Assembly (NCBI RefSeq): GCF_002026305.1
Contig: NZ_MVAB01000001.1
Location: 2,402,625-2,466,624 of the forward strand
Direction of reading: 5' to 3'
Source: Vagococcus martis
Lineage (GTDB): Bacteria > Bacillota > Bacilli > Lactobacillales > Vagococcaceae
Length of the DNA: 64,000 bases
Part shown: positions 27,762-37,359 of the stretch, one piece after another
How the letters are laid out: every line of letters starts with the position of its first letter
Position numbering within the stretch: position 1 is the stretch's first letter
The notes under the pieces: model-generated
Told to the model about the DNA's origin: nothing
Seen by the model: only the letters and a program-made list of their open reading frames with translations
Database searches by the model: none
Translations under genes and position numbers: made by a program

Positions 27762-27795
27762 GCCATTCAACTAAAAATGAATGGCTTTTATTTTT
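27761..27795 (+). terminator. Terminator after xerS
   Basis: AGCCATTCA (27761-27769) and TGAATGGCT (27778-27786) form a perfect 9-bp stem followed by a T-rich tract. Confidence 0.8.
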
Positions 27796-27877
27796 TATTT
27801 ATCAAAAATTCGCCTATTTATTATATATGTTTGCTATACTTATTTTTATGACGTTATTAGTATAAAGGAGTTTTGAT

Positions 27878-29065
27878 ATGTCCAACAAAAAATATGAAAT
27901 TGAAGTGCCTGCCCCTTTACTCGACTCTATAAAGGGATCGGATGATATGGTTCAAATTAGACGCGAATCGACTAAATTAATTATTGAAAAACCAACTAAC
28001 TATAAGAATAATGAATCTGTGTCATTACGGTACTTTATTTACCCGTCGATTGTTGTGACAGTTATTTTTTTCTTATCCGTTATGACGAGAAAAATGTCGC
28101 AAGTTCCACTTACAGGTAATGTTTCGATAGCCAGTCACTTGATTTATCTTGGATTGATTAGTGGCATGTGCTCATTTACTTATTTTTTTATAAAAGGCAA
28201 AAAAAATCCTAAAAATAAATCAACACAAGATATTTACTGGCGTAATGTACCGACTATTATCTTTTCGTTTACTGTCACACTTGCGTTATTATTATCAGCG
28301 TTCTTTTGGATGATTAGTAAGTTATTTGTCGGGGCAAGTTTTGATGTATTAACAGCAGGGGCTGTGTTTTTCTTTTTTGCCTGTGTGATTAACTATTACA
28401 TGATTTATTCAGCCAATATTTTCACCTCATCCATGATTGTCTCCTTACTTATCTCCGTTATTATGGGTGGTGTATTCTTTGCAATGCTAACTAACAGTCA
28501 GAGTAAGTGGTGGCAATACAATTTTAGCTATCTTGGTACAAATGATGTCGTTCGTAGTTGGCCGTTTAACCTAACGCTAATACTCGCTTCACTTCTCATG
28601 ATTGCTTTAGTCGATTATTTGTTTGTTAGTCTCAATAACCATGGCTACAAAGGAAAAGGTATCGCAACCTTACGTATTCTAATGACGATGCTATCACTTT
28701 CGCTTGGTGGAGTTGGATTCTTCCCTAACAATAAAGGTGTGTGGCACGAGATGCACAATAGAGCAGCTAACTTGATGGTGCTGATCATTATCCTCTTAAT
28801 TATCGGGATTAAATGGTTGCTACCAAAAGTAACCAAAGAGTTTTTAATTGTTTCCTATGCAATAGCAATTTGTTTAGTCGTCTCAAACTTTTTATTTGAA
28901 ACAATTGGTTATCTATCACTCACAGTATTTGAGATTATAGCGTTTGGCTTAGCGTTTAGTTGGATACTTTTACTACTACAACAAATCAACCGCCTAACGT
29001 CTTACGATGATGATGTCATTTTGATTAATTTAAAGGATATAACACAAAAAGAAGTGGAGAAATAA
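27878..29065 (+). CDS. DUF998-like polytopic membrane protein
   Basis: A 395-residue protein. About 45 soluble residues at the N-terminus are followed by roughly ten hydrophobic segments. The C-terminal half has the pattern of DUF998 proteins: the short motif NFSYLGTND, the FNLTLILASLLMIAL helix, a GGVGFFPNN turn and a conserved His in HEMHNRAAN. The substrate is unknown. AAAGGAG precedes the ATG. It is the last forward gene of the left half of the window and is transcribed alone, facing aspartate 4-decarboxylase. Confidence 0.7.
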   Translation: MSNKKYEIEVPAPLLDSIKGSDDMVQIRRESTKLIIEKPTNYKNNESVSLRYFIYPSIVVTVIFFLSVMTRKMSQVPLTGNVSIASHLIYLGLISGMCSFTYFFIKGKKNPKNKSTQDIYWRNVPTIIFSFTVTLALLLSAFFWMISKLFVGASFDVLTAGAVFFFFACVINYYMIYSANIFTSSMIVSLLISVIMGGVFFAMLTNSQSKWWQYNFSYLGTNDVVRSWPFNLTLILASLLMIALVDYLFVSLNNHGYKGKGIATLRILMTMLSLSLGGVGFFPNNKGVWHEMHNRAANLMVLIIILLIIGIKWLLPKVTKEFLIVSYAIAICLVVSNFLFETIGYLSLTVFEIIAFGLAFSWILLLLQQINRLTSYDDDVILINLKDITQKEVEK

Positions 29066-29083
29066 ATCCCCACTTCTTTTTTT
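29046..29083. terminator. Bidirectional terminator at the strand switch
   Basis: AAAAAGAAGTGG and CCACTTCTTTTTT flank the stop codon of the forward gene and end just at the reverse gene. Confidence 0.8.
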
Positions 29084-30674
29084 ATTGATTCTTTTTAAAT
29101 GTTTGATAATAATCATTCAACAATTCAAGCATTTGTAAGCCAATTTGTTGGTAATCTTTCGTTGGCAAGTTGGCTTCAGATACTCTTAAATCACCAGGAT
29201 TAGCACCAAATCCAACCCCATCCATCAATACAATCCCATTTTTCTGAGCGAGATTGACAAGGAAATCAATTTGTTCATAGTGTTCCATCAAATAGTTTTT
29301 AAAATCTATGCCATATCTTTCCTCAGCTAAGTGATAGATGTTGATCATTGAATAATATTTCGCATTTTTTTCGCTCTCATCTTTTTGATAGTTTAGCGCA
29401 GCATGAAGGTTTTCATAGCGTTCATTCACGAGTTTTTTTGATGCTTCTATATATGAATCTTCCTCATTTTTCACAACCAAATGAGTTAAACTAAACAAGG
29501 CTTCCATTATTTGAGATGGTGTAGACAAACCAGCAATATGATATAGCCCGATTGAGCGACTATCAGCTACCATACGATTGATAAAGCTCATTTCTTGAGT
29601 GTCCATCACAACTAAATTATAGCGTTTATTTAATTCCTCGTGCTCTTCATCAGATAAATTAGCAATTAGTTTATCAAACACGTTCTCTTTGTTTAATGCT
29701 ATCACACCTAATCGCCAACCAGTTGCCCCAAATAGTTTTGAATAAGAGTAAACCAGCAATGTGTTAAATGGGCAAACTGAATACACCGTTTGAAAATCTT
29801 CTACAAAAGTACCATACACATCATCTGTAATAATCATCAAGTCTGGATTATTCTCAACTGCTTTTTTTATCTCTGCTAAACTGGTATCATTTAACGCTTT
29901 GGAACCAGGATTACTTGGATTTACTAAGAAAAATGCTTTTAATTCAGGATCATTTAACTTTTGGATAGTGTCGGCATCTATTTCCCAATTATTTTCTTCT
30001 TTTGAAGATAAATCCACTTCTACTAGTTCATAGTCATTTAAAACAGGGATTTGAAGATACGGCGTAAAAATTGGTGTGTTAATCGCAATTTTATCTCCAG
30101 GACGAATCAATTTATTTTCTCTTAATGATTGGAATGTGTAAACAATCGCGGCACTTCCTCCTTCAGTTGGAAAAAGAGTGGTATCATTAGCCAAATCAAC
30201 CCCATTGTACAAAACACTTTGTAGATAGTGATTTAAAATAACTTCTGTATTGTTTAAAACGCGATTTGGTGAAGGATAGAGATTACCAAGTACACCATCT
30301 ACAAATTCTTTCACTACCTCATCAAGGTTTAGTGATAAATCATTTTTTAGATAGTCTAAACACGTCATCAAAAAGTCATCCGTTTCGTTATTATTAGGAT
30401 CTAAGAAAGAGATAAAACGATTAGAAATACCATCAAGTTCGGTGTACCCAACTAAATCGCCATCAGAAATCGTTCTTTCTGATTCTTCTATCCCAAATTC
30501 TAACAGTCTAGAAAAGGCTAAACGTGCTTTTTTATTTATCCAATTTGGGTTTCCTCGTCCAGCATTTAAATAAGGATTGCCTTTAGTATTTTCTTTTGCG
30601 AGTTCTACCATTTTTTCACTAATTTCAAACGCTCCAAGTTTTTCAATTTTCTTTTCGTCTGTTTTGTTTATCAT
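29082..30674 (-). CDS. Aspartate 4-decarboxylase (PLP)
   Basis: A fold-type I PLP enzyme of 530 residues, the size of bacterial aspartate 4-decarboxylases and longer than ordinary aminotransferases. It shows NAGRGNPNW, an extra N-terminal region, NPSNPGSKA and the PLP-lysine block YSYSKLFGATGWRLG. It would turn L-aspartate into L-alanine and CO2, consuming a proton. In many bacteria the partner aspT (aspartate:alanine antiporter) is adjacent and makes a proton-motive cycle; no aspT is in this window, so the role may be alanine supply. Symbols asd and aspD are both used. GGAGGAGATAAC precedes the ATG. Confidence 0.88.
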   Translation of the reverse strand: MINKTDEKKIEKLGAFEISEKMVELAKENTKGNPYLNAGRGNPNWINKKARLAFSRLLEFGIEESERTISDGDLVGYTELDGISNRFISFLDPNNNETDDFLMTCLDYLKNDLSLNLDEVVKEFVDGVLGNLYPSPNRVLNNTEVILNHYLQSVLYNGVDLANDTTLFPTEGGSAAIVYTFQSLRENKLIRPGDKIAINTPIFTPYLQIPVLNDYELVEVDLSSKEENNWEIDADTIQKLNDPELKAFFLVNPSNPGSKALNDTSLAEIKKAVENNPDLMIITDDVYGTFVEDFQTVYSVCPFNTLLVYSYSKLFGATGWRLGVIALNKENVFDKLIANLSDEEHEELNKRYNLVVMDTQEMSFINRMVADSRSIGLYHIAGLSTPSQIMEALFSLTHLVVKNEEDSYIEASKKLVNERYENLHAALNYQKDESEKNAKYYSMINIYHLAEERYGIDFKNYLMEHYEQIDFLVNLAQKNGIVLMDGVGFGANPGDLRVSEANLPTKDYQQIGLQMLELLNDYYQTFKKNQ

Positions 30675-30815
30675 GTTATCTCCTCCATTGATTAACTAAG
30701 TCGTTTATTAATGGTTGTTATTATATCACTATCAATAGTTAAAACTAGTTACTATCCAAATGATTCGATAAAAGGTCAATTCATTCATAAAATCATCACA
30801 GATAAATAGAAATAA

Positions 30816-30855
30816 AATAAGACTAATTAGAAAATAAATTCTAACTAGTCTTATT
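30816..30855 (-). terminator. Terminator after murE
   Basis: On the reverse strand AATAAGACTAGTTAGA pairs with TCTAATTAGTCTTATT and is followed by a T-rich stretch. Confidence 0.75.
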
Positions 30856-30877
30856 GGTTAACATAATAAAATTATCG

Positions 30878-32386
30878 TTATTCGTTTATTGTACGTTCTG
30901 CAATCGTGAAATCTCCCGCATAAGCAACATCTTCTCCTGCAATTTTTTGATAAAGATCTCTCCCTTTACCTGCGAGAATAACAGTATCTTGACTTGTCGC
31001 CATGCTTAGAGCTTTTTTTATAGCTGCTTCACGGTCAAGTTCGATGTGCTGCTCAACTGAGTCATTTACAATATAGCGACTAATTTCTTTTGCAATATCA
31101 TGTGGTTTTTCATTTCCCGGATCATCAGACGTTAAAATGGCAACATCAGTGTAATCATTTAACACTTCGCCAAAGTCTTTTCTTCGTGAAATAGCCTTAT
31201 CTCCCGTACTACCTATCACCGTAATAATTCGCCCATCGTGATGCTCTTGTTTTGCAAAGCTAAGTAAACTTGTTAAGCTCACCTTATTATGAGCATAGTC
31301 AATATAGACTTTTGAGCCATTTTTCTGTGTTAATTGTTCCATTCTTCCAGGTACCATCGCTTTTTTTAGTCCTTCTTGGCACGTTTCAATTGGAACATCT
31401 AATAATCTGGCAGCCATAATACTTGCCAAAGCATTGTCTTTATTGAAATCCCCCATTAAGCCGAGTTCATAAGTAGCACATAGGTTTAATAAATCTTGTT
31501 TACTTTTTACCTCAAAACTTGTTGATGTACTACCTTTTTCCCAATGATAATCAGCTTCCTTATTAGTGGCACTGTATGTCACTGTTGGAATTTGGCTATT
31601 CTGTGCTTCTTCTAAAATCAGTTGGACATTTGTTGTATCTAAATTCACGATAAATTGTTTTGAATGATGAATCAACTGACGTTTACAATAGTAATAATCG
31701 TCAAACGTTGGGTGTTCGATTGGACTAATATGATCAGGTGAAATATTTAGAAAAATCCCAATATCAAACGTAAGTTGATACACTCTATTCAATTTATATG
31801 CTTGAGATGAGACTTCCATCACTAAGTGTGTCATGCCATTAGTTACCGCTTCATTCATCATACGATACAAGTCTAGGGACTCAGGAGTCGTTAAGTGTGA
31901 TTTGAAATACGTTTGACCATCTAATGTTGAGTTCATCGTAGAAAACATGGCTGTCTTTTGATTATTGTATTCATCTAACATGTATTTTAAAAAGTAAGCA
32001 GACGTTGTTTTACCTTTTGTTCCGGTAAAGGCAACGAGTTTGAGTTTACTTTGTGGATAATCATAAAATGCCATACTTAAAATAGCCATTGCCTTACGTA
32101 TATCCGTGACAATAATTCCTAAATGTGCGTCAACGTCAAATGGTGTTTCAGATACATATATCTGCAATCCTTCAGCCAAAGAAGACATAAGATATTCTTC
32201 TTTAAAGCTTGCCCCTTTACAAAAAAATAACGTCTCACTTGTCACGTTTCGTGAGTCATAGGATAAATGGGTTAATGTTTTATTTTCTACAGGCAAATCA
32301 TAATGCCAGCTGTTTTTATGTATAAATTCTTTTAATAACTTATTTTCTTTTAATAGTTGTTCAATCTGTTGCAATGATATTGTCAA
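30878..32386 (-). CDS. murE: UDP-MurNAc-tripeptide synthetase, lysine-adding type
   Basis: It adds the third stem-peptide residue to UDP-MurNAc-Ala-Glu. The three Mur ligase domains are present in a 502-residue protein: an N-terminal UDP-binding domain, the ATP motif FTGTKGKTTSAYFLK, and a C-terminal domain with SDDPGNEKPHDI. DAP-adding enzymes have DNPR at that point; DDPGN fits the L-lysine type of cocci. I favour the TTG start at 32386, ten bases after AAGG, over GTG at 32395. It stands alone, not in the dcw cluster, as in other lactic acid bacteria. Confidence 0.92.
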   Translation of the reverse strand: MTISLQQIEQLLKENKLLKEFIHKNSWHYDLPVENKTLTHLSYDSRNVTSETLFFCKGASFKEEYLMSSLAEGLQIYVSETPFDVDAHLGIIVTDIRKAMAILSMAFYDYPQSKLKLVAFTGTKGKTTSAYFLKYMLDEYNNQKTAMFSTMNSTLDGQTYFKSHLTTPESLDLYRMMNEAVTNGMTHLVMEVSSQAYKLNRVYQLTFDIGIFLNISPDHISPIEHPTFDDYYYCKRQLIHHSKQFIVNLDTTNVQLILEEAQNSQIPTVTYSATNKEADYHWEKGSTSTSFEVKSKQDLLNLCATYELGLMGDFNKDNALASIMAARLLDVPIETCQEGLKKAMVPGRMEQLTQKNGSKVYIDYAHNKVSLTSLLSFAKQEHHDGRIITVIGSTGDKAISRRKDFGEVLNDYTDVAILTSDDPGNEKPHDIAKEISRYIVNDSVEQHIELDREAAIKKALSMATSQDTVILAGKGRDLYQKIAGEDVAYAGDFTIAERTINE

Positions 32387-32613
32387 AAAAACCACGCCTT
32401 ACTAATATAATTTAGTGCTATTATATCATACAATGTCAAGAATCAAGTTACTAAGCTTATTTAAATTAAACAATCATTGTTTTTTTATGGTGTGTTTTTA
32501 TAACTTTGTTCAAAGGGAACACTTACTTATATCCGTTTCTATGGACTATATGGTATAGTTAGTATAAGTAAGTTGTTTTTTAATGATAAAAACAGTTATT
32601 TGGAGGAATCATT

Positions 32614-33051
32614 ATGAAATCTATTAAATTATTTGTTGTACTTCTTATTGCGAGCGTTTCCTTAGTTGCATGCACGCCTCATTCTTTTCAACAAGAGTTG
32701 ACCAAACACGATTGGGTATTGATTACGGAGTCTGAAGAGCAACTGCCTCCTTTGAATGTGAGATTTGATCATGATAAATTAATCTCAACTATTGATACAA
32801 AGGCCTTTAATAAAAAAGACAAAGACTATGTTGGCGATGAATTGTATAATAAATTTGCTAAACAATTATCAAACAATACCGAACAAGTTTCACGTTATTC
32901 AATTGAAGATGACGAAATCACGTTAAAAACAGATCAACTAGACATTAGTGGGATTTTTAAAATGGAACGAGATGGAAAAGATATTATTTTAACCCCAATC
33001 GACAGTGTTGATAATACAGATGTGATTATCAAACTAACCCCAAAAAAATAA
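32614..33051 (+). CDS. Small lipoprotein of unknown function
   Basis: A 145-residue protein with a lipoprotein signal peptide: basic MKSIK, hydrophobic core and lipobox LVAC (Cys20). The mature part, about 125 residues, is soluble and charged, with alternating short strands. I recognise no specific family. TTGGAGGAA precedes the ATG. It is transcribed alone between terminators and against the prevailing direction of this half of the window. Confidence 0.8.
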   Translation: MKSIKLFVVLLIASVSLVACTPHSFQQELTKHDWVLITESEEQLPPLNVRFDHDKLISTIDTKAFNKKDKDYVGDELYNKFAKQLSNNTEQVSRYSIEDDEITLKTDQLDISGIFKMERDGKDIILTPIDSVDNTDVIIKLTPKK

Positions 33052-33056
33052 TTTAA

Positions 33057-33099
33057 GAAAAGTTAGTTAAGGTCTTACATGACTTTAACTAACTTTTTT
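33057..33099. terminator. Bidirectional terminator
   Basis: AAAGTTAGTTAA pairs with TTAACTAACTTT, with A and T runs on both sides, between convergent genes. Confidence 0.8.
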
Positions 33100-33608
33100 A
33101 GTGGTTCTACGCCAAAATGCTTGGCTTGATAAAGTACAATCTTGGCACAAGCTAAACTATCATCCAAAGCATTATGATGGTTATCTAGCGTAATACCTAA
33201 TTTTTCACTGACAGTATTTAATTTATGATTGTCAAATTCTGGAAAAAGTTTTCGACTGGTTCTTACCGTACATAATGACAAATAATGAGGTTGCTCCAAT
33301 CCGTAATAATCAAGGCAACCTTTTAAAATAGCACAATCAAAACTAGCATTATGTGCCACAATCAAGCGATTTTCTTTAAAATATGGTTTAATCTGCTCCC
33401 AAACTTCAGGAAATTTTGGTGCATTCATCACATCTTCAGGATGAATGCCATGAATTTGTCTATTTTTCCAATGAAAATCTGTCTCAGGTTGAATAAGCGA
33501 ATAATAACTCCCTACAATTTCATCATTTTTCACCATAACAAGAGCAATGGAGCAGGCACTATGTTTTTGAAAATTGGCTGTTTCAAAGTCAAACGCAATA
33601 AAATTCAT
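33075..33608 (-). CDS. DnaQ-like DEDDh 3'-5' exonuclease
   Basis: A 177-residue single-domain exonuclease. The DEDDh motifs are intact: FDFETAN (Exo I, Asp and Glu), HNASFDCAIL (Exo II) and HNALDDSLACA (Exo III, His and Asp). It resembles stand-alone epsilon-like nucleases that trim or repair DNA or RNA in Firmicutes. I start it at ATG 33608 behind AAGGAGTC; the longer frame to 33656 lacks a ribosome site. It is a single gene. Confidence 0.88.
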   Translation of the reverse strand: MNFIAFDFETANFQKHSACSIALVMVKNDEIVGSYYSLIQPETDFHWKNRQIHGIHPEDVMNAPKFPEVWEQIKPYFKENRLIVAHNASFDCAILKGCLDYYGLEQPHYLSLCTVRTSRKLFPEFDNHKLNTVSEKLGITLDNHHNALDDSLACAKIVLYQAKHFGVEPLKKLVKVM

Positions 33609-33746
33609 ATATAAAAGACTCCTTATCAGTAGAATATTAGATATATTATACATCAATTACAGTTAATTTTTGTCTGTTTTTATTTTCTTTTTTCTTAAAA
33701 AAGGATTATTATTTGTTTATAATACCTAACATTGGAGGGAACAAGA

Positions 33747-34703
33747 ATGAGTATTCAACCTAACAAAGCACAAGACGTATGGAAAGATGCTGGTGAGCAC
33801 GTTCAGTTTACTTTATTGTCATTTAAACGTGAGAATAAAGAACTAGAAAAAAATAAAATTGCGGAGTTCGTGGACAGATCACAAGCGATTATCCGCTCAT
33901 TACGTATTCGTGATGCTAGTTTAACGGCTGAGTCTGGTTTAAAAGTGTCGATTGGCTTTAGTAATTCTGCATGGGATTATTTATTTGATGGGAAACACAA
34001 ACCTAAAGAGTTGGAAACTTATCAAACGTTATCAAGTGATAAATATACTATGCCTGCAATTGATGCTGATTTATTTTTCCATATTCGTGGTGAAAATGAA
34101 GCCGTCGTCTATGAAGCTCAAACCCAATTCATGCGTTTTTTAAAAGATATTGTGACTGTTGTTGATGAAACAAAGGGATTTCGTTACTTCGAAGGAAGAG
34201 CAATTATTGGTTTCATCGACGGGACAGAAGCTCCGACTGTGGAAGATGCGGCTGATTATGCGTTGATTGGCGACGAGGATAAAGACTTTATTAATGGCTC
34301 TTACGCTTTTGCACAAAAATGGCTTCACAACATGGATTTTTGGAATCATCTACAAACAGAAGAACAAGAAAAAGCAGTTGGTCGTGAAAAGTTTACTGAT
34401 CTTGAATTAGAAGAACAGGATAAATTTGCTAACGCACATAATATTGCATCAAAATTTAATCAAGATGGAGAAGAACAAAAAATCATCCGAATGAACGTCC
34501 CATTTTCAAATCCAGCATCAGGTCAGACTGGCACTTATTTTATTGGTTATGCTAGACATTGGACGATTACAAAAGGTATGCTAACCAATATGTTAAAAAA
34601 CTCGGATTATTTACTTAGTTTTTCAGATATTTTATTCGGGCAATTATTCTTTATCCCTTCAAAAGACACGTTATCTCAAATCGTTGATGGCACACTAAAT
34701 TAG
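33747..34703 (+). CDS. Dyp-type heme peroxidase
   Basis: A 318-residue dye-decolorising peroxidase. The diagnostic GXXDG motif is GFIDGTEAP, with the catalytic Asp and the downstream heme-pocket Arg region; a candidate proximal His lies in FANAHNIASKF. The C-terminal FIGYARHWTI and QLFFIPSKDTL are typical. There is no Tat signal, so it is the cytoplasmic type, not EfeB. ATG 33747 follows TTGGAGGGAAC. No encapsulin or ferritin gene adjoins it. The natural substrate is unknown. Confidence 0.9.
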   Translation: MSIQPNKAQDVWKDAGEHVQFTLLSFKRENKELEKNKIAEFVDRSQAIIRSLRIRDASLTAESGLKVSIGFSNSAWDYLFDGKHKPKELETYQTLSSDKYTMPAIDADLFFHIRGENEAVVYEAQTQFMRFLKDIVTVVDETKGFRYFEGRAIIGFIDGTEAPTVEDAADYALIGDEDKDFINGSYAFAQKWLHNMDFWNHLQTEEQEKAVGREKFTDLELEEQDKFANAHNIASKFNQDGEEQKIIRMNVPFSNPASGQTGTYFIGYARHWTITKGMLTNMLKNSDYLLSFSDILFGQLFFIPSKDTLSQIVDGTLN

Positions 34704-34709
34704 AGACAT

Positions 34710-34738
34710 AAAAAAGCGAACAAGTTGTTCGCTTTTTT
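34710..34738. terminator. Bidirectional terminator
   Basis: AAAAAAGCGAAC and GTTCGCTTTTTT surround a 5-base loop between convergent genes. Confidence 0.85.
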
Positions 34739-35487
34739 CATAGATTAAAGAACGTTAATAAATCCGGTAAATCAAGTTGACTTTTTTCTTCTTTATTAAA
34801 GTCTTTTTTTATTTGGCCAGAATCAAGGACAATCAGTCGATTGCCAAAGTTCAACGCGTCCTCCATACGATGGGTAATCATTAAACAAGTTAATTCATTT
34901 TCTTCAATCGTTTTCTCGGTTAATGCCATCAGTTGTTTACTCGTTTTAGGATCAAGTGCAGCAGTATGTTCATCCAGTAGTAACAAGTCAGGCTTTTGAA
35001 TCGTTGCCATAAGTAAACTCAATGCCTGTCTTTGTCCTCCTGAAAGGTTACCAGTTGGGGTGTCGAGATGATTTTCCAGTCCATTACCAATTTTTTGGCA
35101 TTGCTCAAAGAAAAACTCTTTTTGTTGATTAAGCTGTCTCTTTTTTAACCCTCTCTTCTTTCCACGTAATTCTGCTAATAATAGATTTTCAGCAACTGTC
35201 ATTCTTGGTGCGGTGCCAAGTTTTGGGTCTTGAAAGACGCGTGCGATATATTTCGCTCGGTATTCTTCACTTTTCGTTGTCACGTCTTCTCCATTTAGCT
35301 GAACACTGCCACTTGTTAACGTCAATTGTCCTGATATTGCATTAAACAAAGTCGATTTCCCTGCACCATTTCCACCTAAAATCGTAACAAAATCTCCAGG
35401 AGACACGCTAAAATTAAGATGGTCCATAATATGTCGTCCACTAGCAATCGTTTTGACACCATTTTTTATTTCAAGTGCTTTAGTCAT
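34738..35487 (-). CDS. TrpZ-like ABC transporter ATP-binding protein
   Basis: A 249-residue ATPase: Walker A GGNGAGKST, Q-loop VFQDPKLG, signature LSGGQRQAL, Walker B LLLLDEHTA and switch His ITHRMED. It matches the ATPase of the PF04392-type ABC systems (TrpXYZ in streptococci), proposed to import tryptophan. I start it at ATG 35487 with GGAGCGACAA upstream; it overlaps the permease gene by 8 bases. It is the last gene of a four-gene operon behind a Trp leader peptide. Confidence 0.88.
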   Translation of the reverse strand: MTKALEIKNGVKTIASGRHIMDHLNFSVSPGDFVTILGGNGAGKSTLFNAISGQLTLTSGSVQLNGEDVTTKSEEYRAKYIARVFQDPKLGTAPRMTVAENLLLAELRGKKRGLKKRQLNQQKEFFFEQCQKIGNGLENHLDTPTGNLSGGQRQALSLLMATIQKPDLLLLDEHTAALDPKTSKQLMALTEKTIEENELTCLMITHRMEDALNFGNRLIVLDSGQIKKDFNKEEKSQLDLPDLLTFFNL

Positions 35488-36361
35488 TTGTCGCTCCTCC
35501 TTTTGTCTTACCAAATTTTCGACTTAACTCTGGAATGATTAAACAAATTCCAAGAATCACAGAAGAATAAAATTTCAAGTATGTGGTATCAAAACTTAGT
35601 TTGATAACAGCTAGTATGAGTAACTGATAAATAATACTCCCAACGACAATCGCGATAAAACGCTCTATCATGGTCAACTCACCAAATAATAATTCTCCTA
35701 AAATAATTGATGCTAAACCTATGACAATCACACCAATCCCTTTATTAATATCAGCATAGCCATCACTTTGTGCAATCAGAGCACCAGATAGACCAATCAG
35801 TCCATTAGACACGACTAAACCTAAAATTTTCATTTTATCGGTGTGAATGCCAAGGGATTTTGCCATCACTTCATTATCTCCTGTGGCGATATAGGCTTGT
35901 CCTAAGTCAGTATTCAAGAAACCAAGTAAACAGGCAATGACAATCGCAATAATAATCAGACCGATTAAAACCACATCAAAGTTTGCAGGTAACTTGGCAA
36001 ACTTTAATAGAGAAAACAGTTTTGGTTGATTTAGTAAAGAGAGATTAGGTGATTTCATAACAAACAACATCACAGAGTTCAATGCACTCATGACTAGTAT
36101 TCCCGATAAAATCACTGGAATTTTTCCTTTTGTATAGAGTAAGCCTGTTGTAAGTCCAGCTAACATGCCACCAATCATTCCTAAAAGTGTGGCGACAATG
36201 GGTGACACACCATTCGTAATGGCAGTCACACAAATTGCCCCACCTAGAGGAAAACTTCCTTCTGTTGTTAAATCTGGAAAGTCTAAAATTCGATAAGTTA
36301 AATAAATGCCTAATCCTAATACTGACCATAATATGCCTTGTCCTATAGTTGATACAATCAT
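35480..36361 (-). CDS. TrpY-like ABC transporter permease
   Basis: A 293-residue membrane protein of the LivH/BPD_transp_2 type with about eight or nine hydrophobic segments. The block LGIYLTYRILDFPDLTTEG near the start and VSNGLIGLSGALIAQSDGYA in the middle are characteristic of the PF04392-partner permeases. It overlaps the upstream binding-protein gene by 4 bases and the downstream ATPase gene by 8. It forms the membrane channel of the predicted tryptophan transporter. Confidence 0.9.
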   Translation of the reverse strand: MIVSTIGQGILWSVLGLGIYLTYRILDFPDLTTEGSFPLGGAICVTAITNGVSPIVATLLGMIGGMLAGLTTGLLYTKGKIPVILSGILVMSALNSVMLFVMKSPNLSLLNQPKLFSLLKFAKLPANFDVVLIGLIIIAIVIACLLGFLNTDLGQAYIATGDNEVMAKSLGIHTDKMKILGLVVSNGLIGLSGALIAQSDGYADINKGIGVIVIGLASIILGELLFGELTMIERFIAIVVGSIIYQLLILAVIKLSFDTTYLKFYSSVILGICLIIPELSRKFGKTKGGATND

Positions 36362-37347
36362 TTTTTTGCCTCCTCTTTTATTGTCTCTGGTATCGTGATA
36401 CCTAATTTTTGTGCTTTTTCTTCATTTATAATTAAGTCGCCTTCTGTAAAAGTATAAACTGGCGTATCACTTGGATCTGAGTTACCTTCTAATACATCAA
36501 CAGTCATTTGAGCTGTTTTGACACCTAATTGATACTGGTTGATACCAACCGTAGCAAGCCCACCATCTGTAACCATGGTATCAACTGATGGAAAAAGAGG
36601 TATAGATGCTTTATCAGCAATATCGACTAACGTTTGGTAACCATTAGCAATAATATTATCTGTCGGAATATACACTGCATCAACTTCACTCACCATAACG
36701 TGTGACATTTGGGCGATTTCATTGGTTGATGGAACCACATATGTTTTAATGTCAAATTGGTCGCCAACTTCTTTTTTGAATTGCTCAACTTGAAAAATAG
36801 AGTTATCTTCTGCTGAACAATAAATCACTCCAACGGTTTTAACTTCAGGTAATATATCTTTAATAAGTTTTATTTGTTGTTTAACTGGAGCTTGATGACT
36901 CACTCCAGTAATATTTCCCCCAGGATGCTCTCGTGATGCTACTAATCCTGCTCCAACTGGATCGCTAATGGCTCCTAACATAATCGGAATGGACGTTGTT
37001 TGATTGGCTAATGCTTGTGCAGCAGGAGTAGCGATCCCCACTAGAATATCAGGTTCTCGACTGAGTAATTGTTGACTCATACTAGATAGTTTACTCTGAT
37101 CTCCTTGGGCATTTTGATACATGATATGAGCTGTTTGGTTATCTTTATATCCTTGTTTGGCCATCTCATCAATAAAGCCTTCCCGAATTAAATCAAGAGA
37201 GGGGTGACTAACAAACTGTAACACACCAATCGTTGGCAATTCTTTAGAAGTATGTTGCTGTTGGGTATAATGACTGTATCCAATTCCACATATTACCATC
37301 ACACATAGCCCTATCATGATATACATTAATCGTTTGTTCATTCTCAT
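36358..37347 (-). CDS. TrpX-like substrate-binding protein, second copy
   Basis: A 329-residue ABC substrate-binding protein (PF04392 family) with an N-terminal hydrophobic segment and no clear lipobox. Diagnostic blocks are TIGVLQFVSHPSLDLI, GIATPAAQALANQT, LGAISDPVGAGLV, HPGGNITGVSHQ, VVPSTNEIAQMSHVM and YIPTDNIIANG. It is closely similar over its whole length to the upstream paralogue at 37360-38358. The two lie 12 bases apart, which points to tandem duplication. The start is placed at ATG 37347 after GGGGG rather than TTG 37350. Confidence 0.88.
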   Translation of the reverse strand: MRMNKRLMYIMIGLCVMVICGIGYSHYTQQQHTSKELPTIGVLQFVSHPSLDLIREGFIDEMAKQGYKDNQTAHIMYQNAQGDQSKLSSMSQQLLSREPDILVGIATPAAQALANQTTSIPIMLGAISDPVGAGLVASREHPGGNITGVSHQAPVKQQIKLIKDILPEVKTVGVIYCSAEDNSIFQVEQFKKEVGDQFDIKTYVVPSTNEIAQMSHVMVSEVDAVYIPTDNIIANGYQTLVDIADKASIPLFPSVDTMVTDGGLATVGINQYQLGVKTAQMTVDVLEGNSDPSDTPVYTFTEGDLIINEEKAQKLGITIPETIKEEAKK

Positions 37348-37359
37348 CAAACCCCCTTT

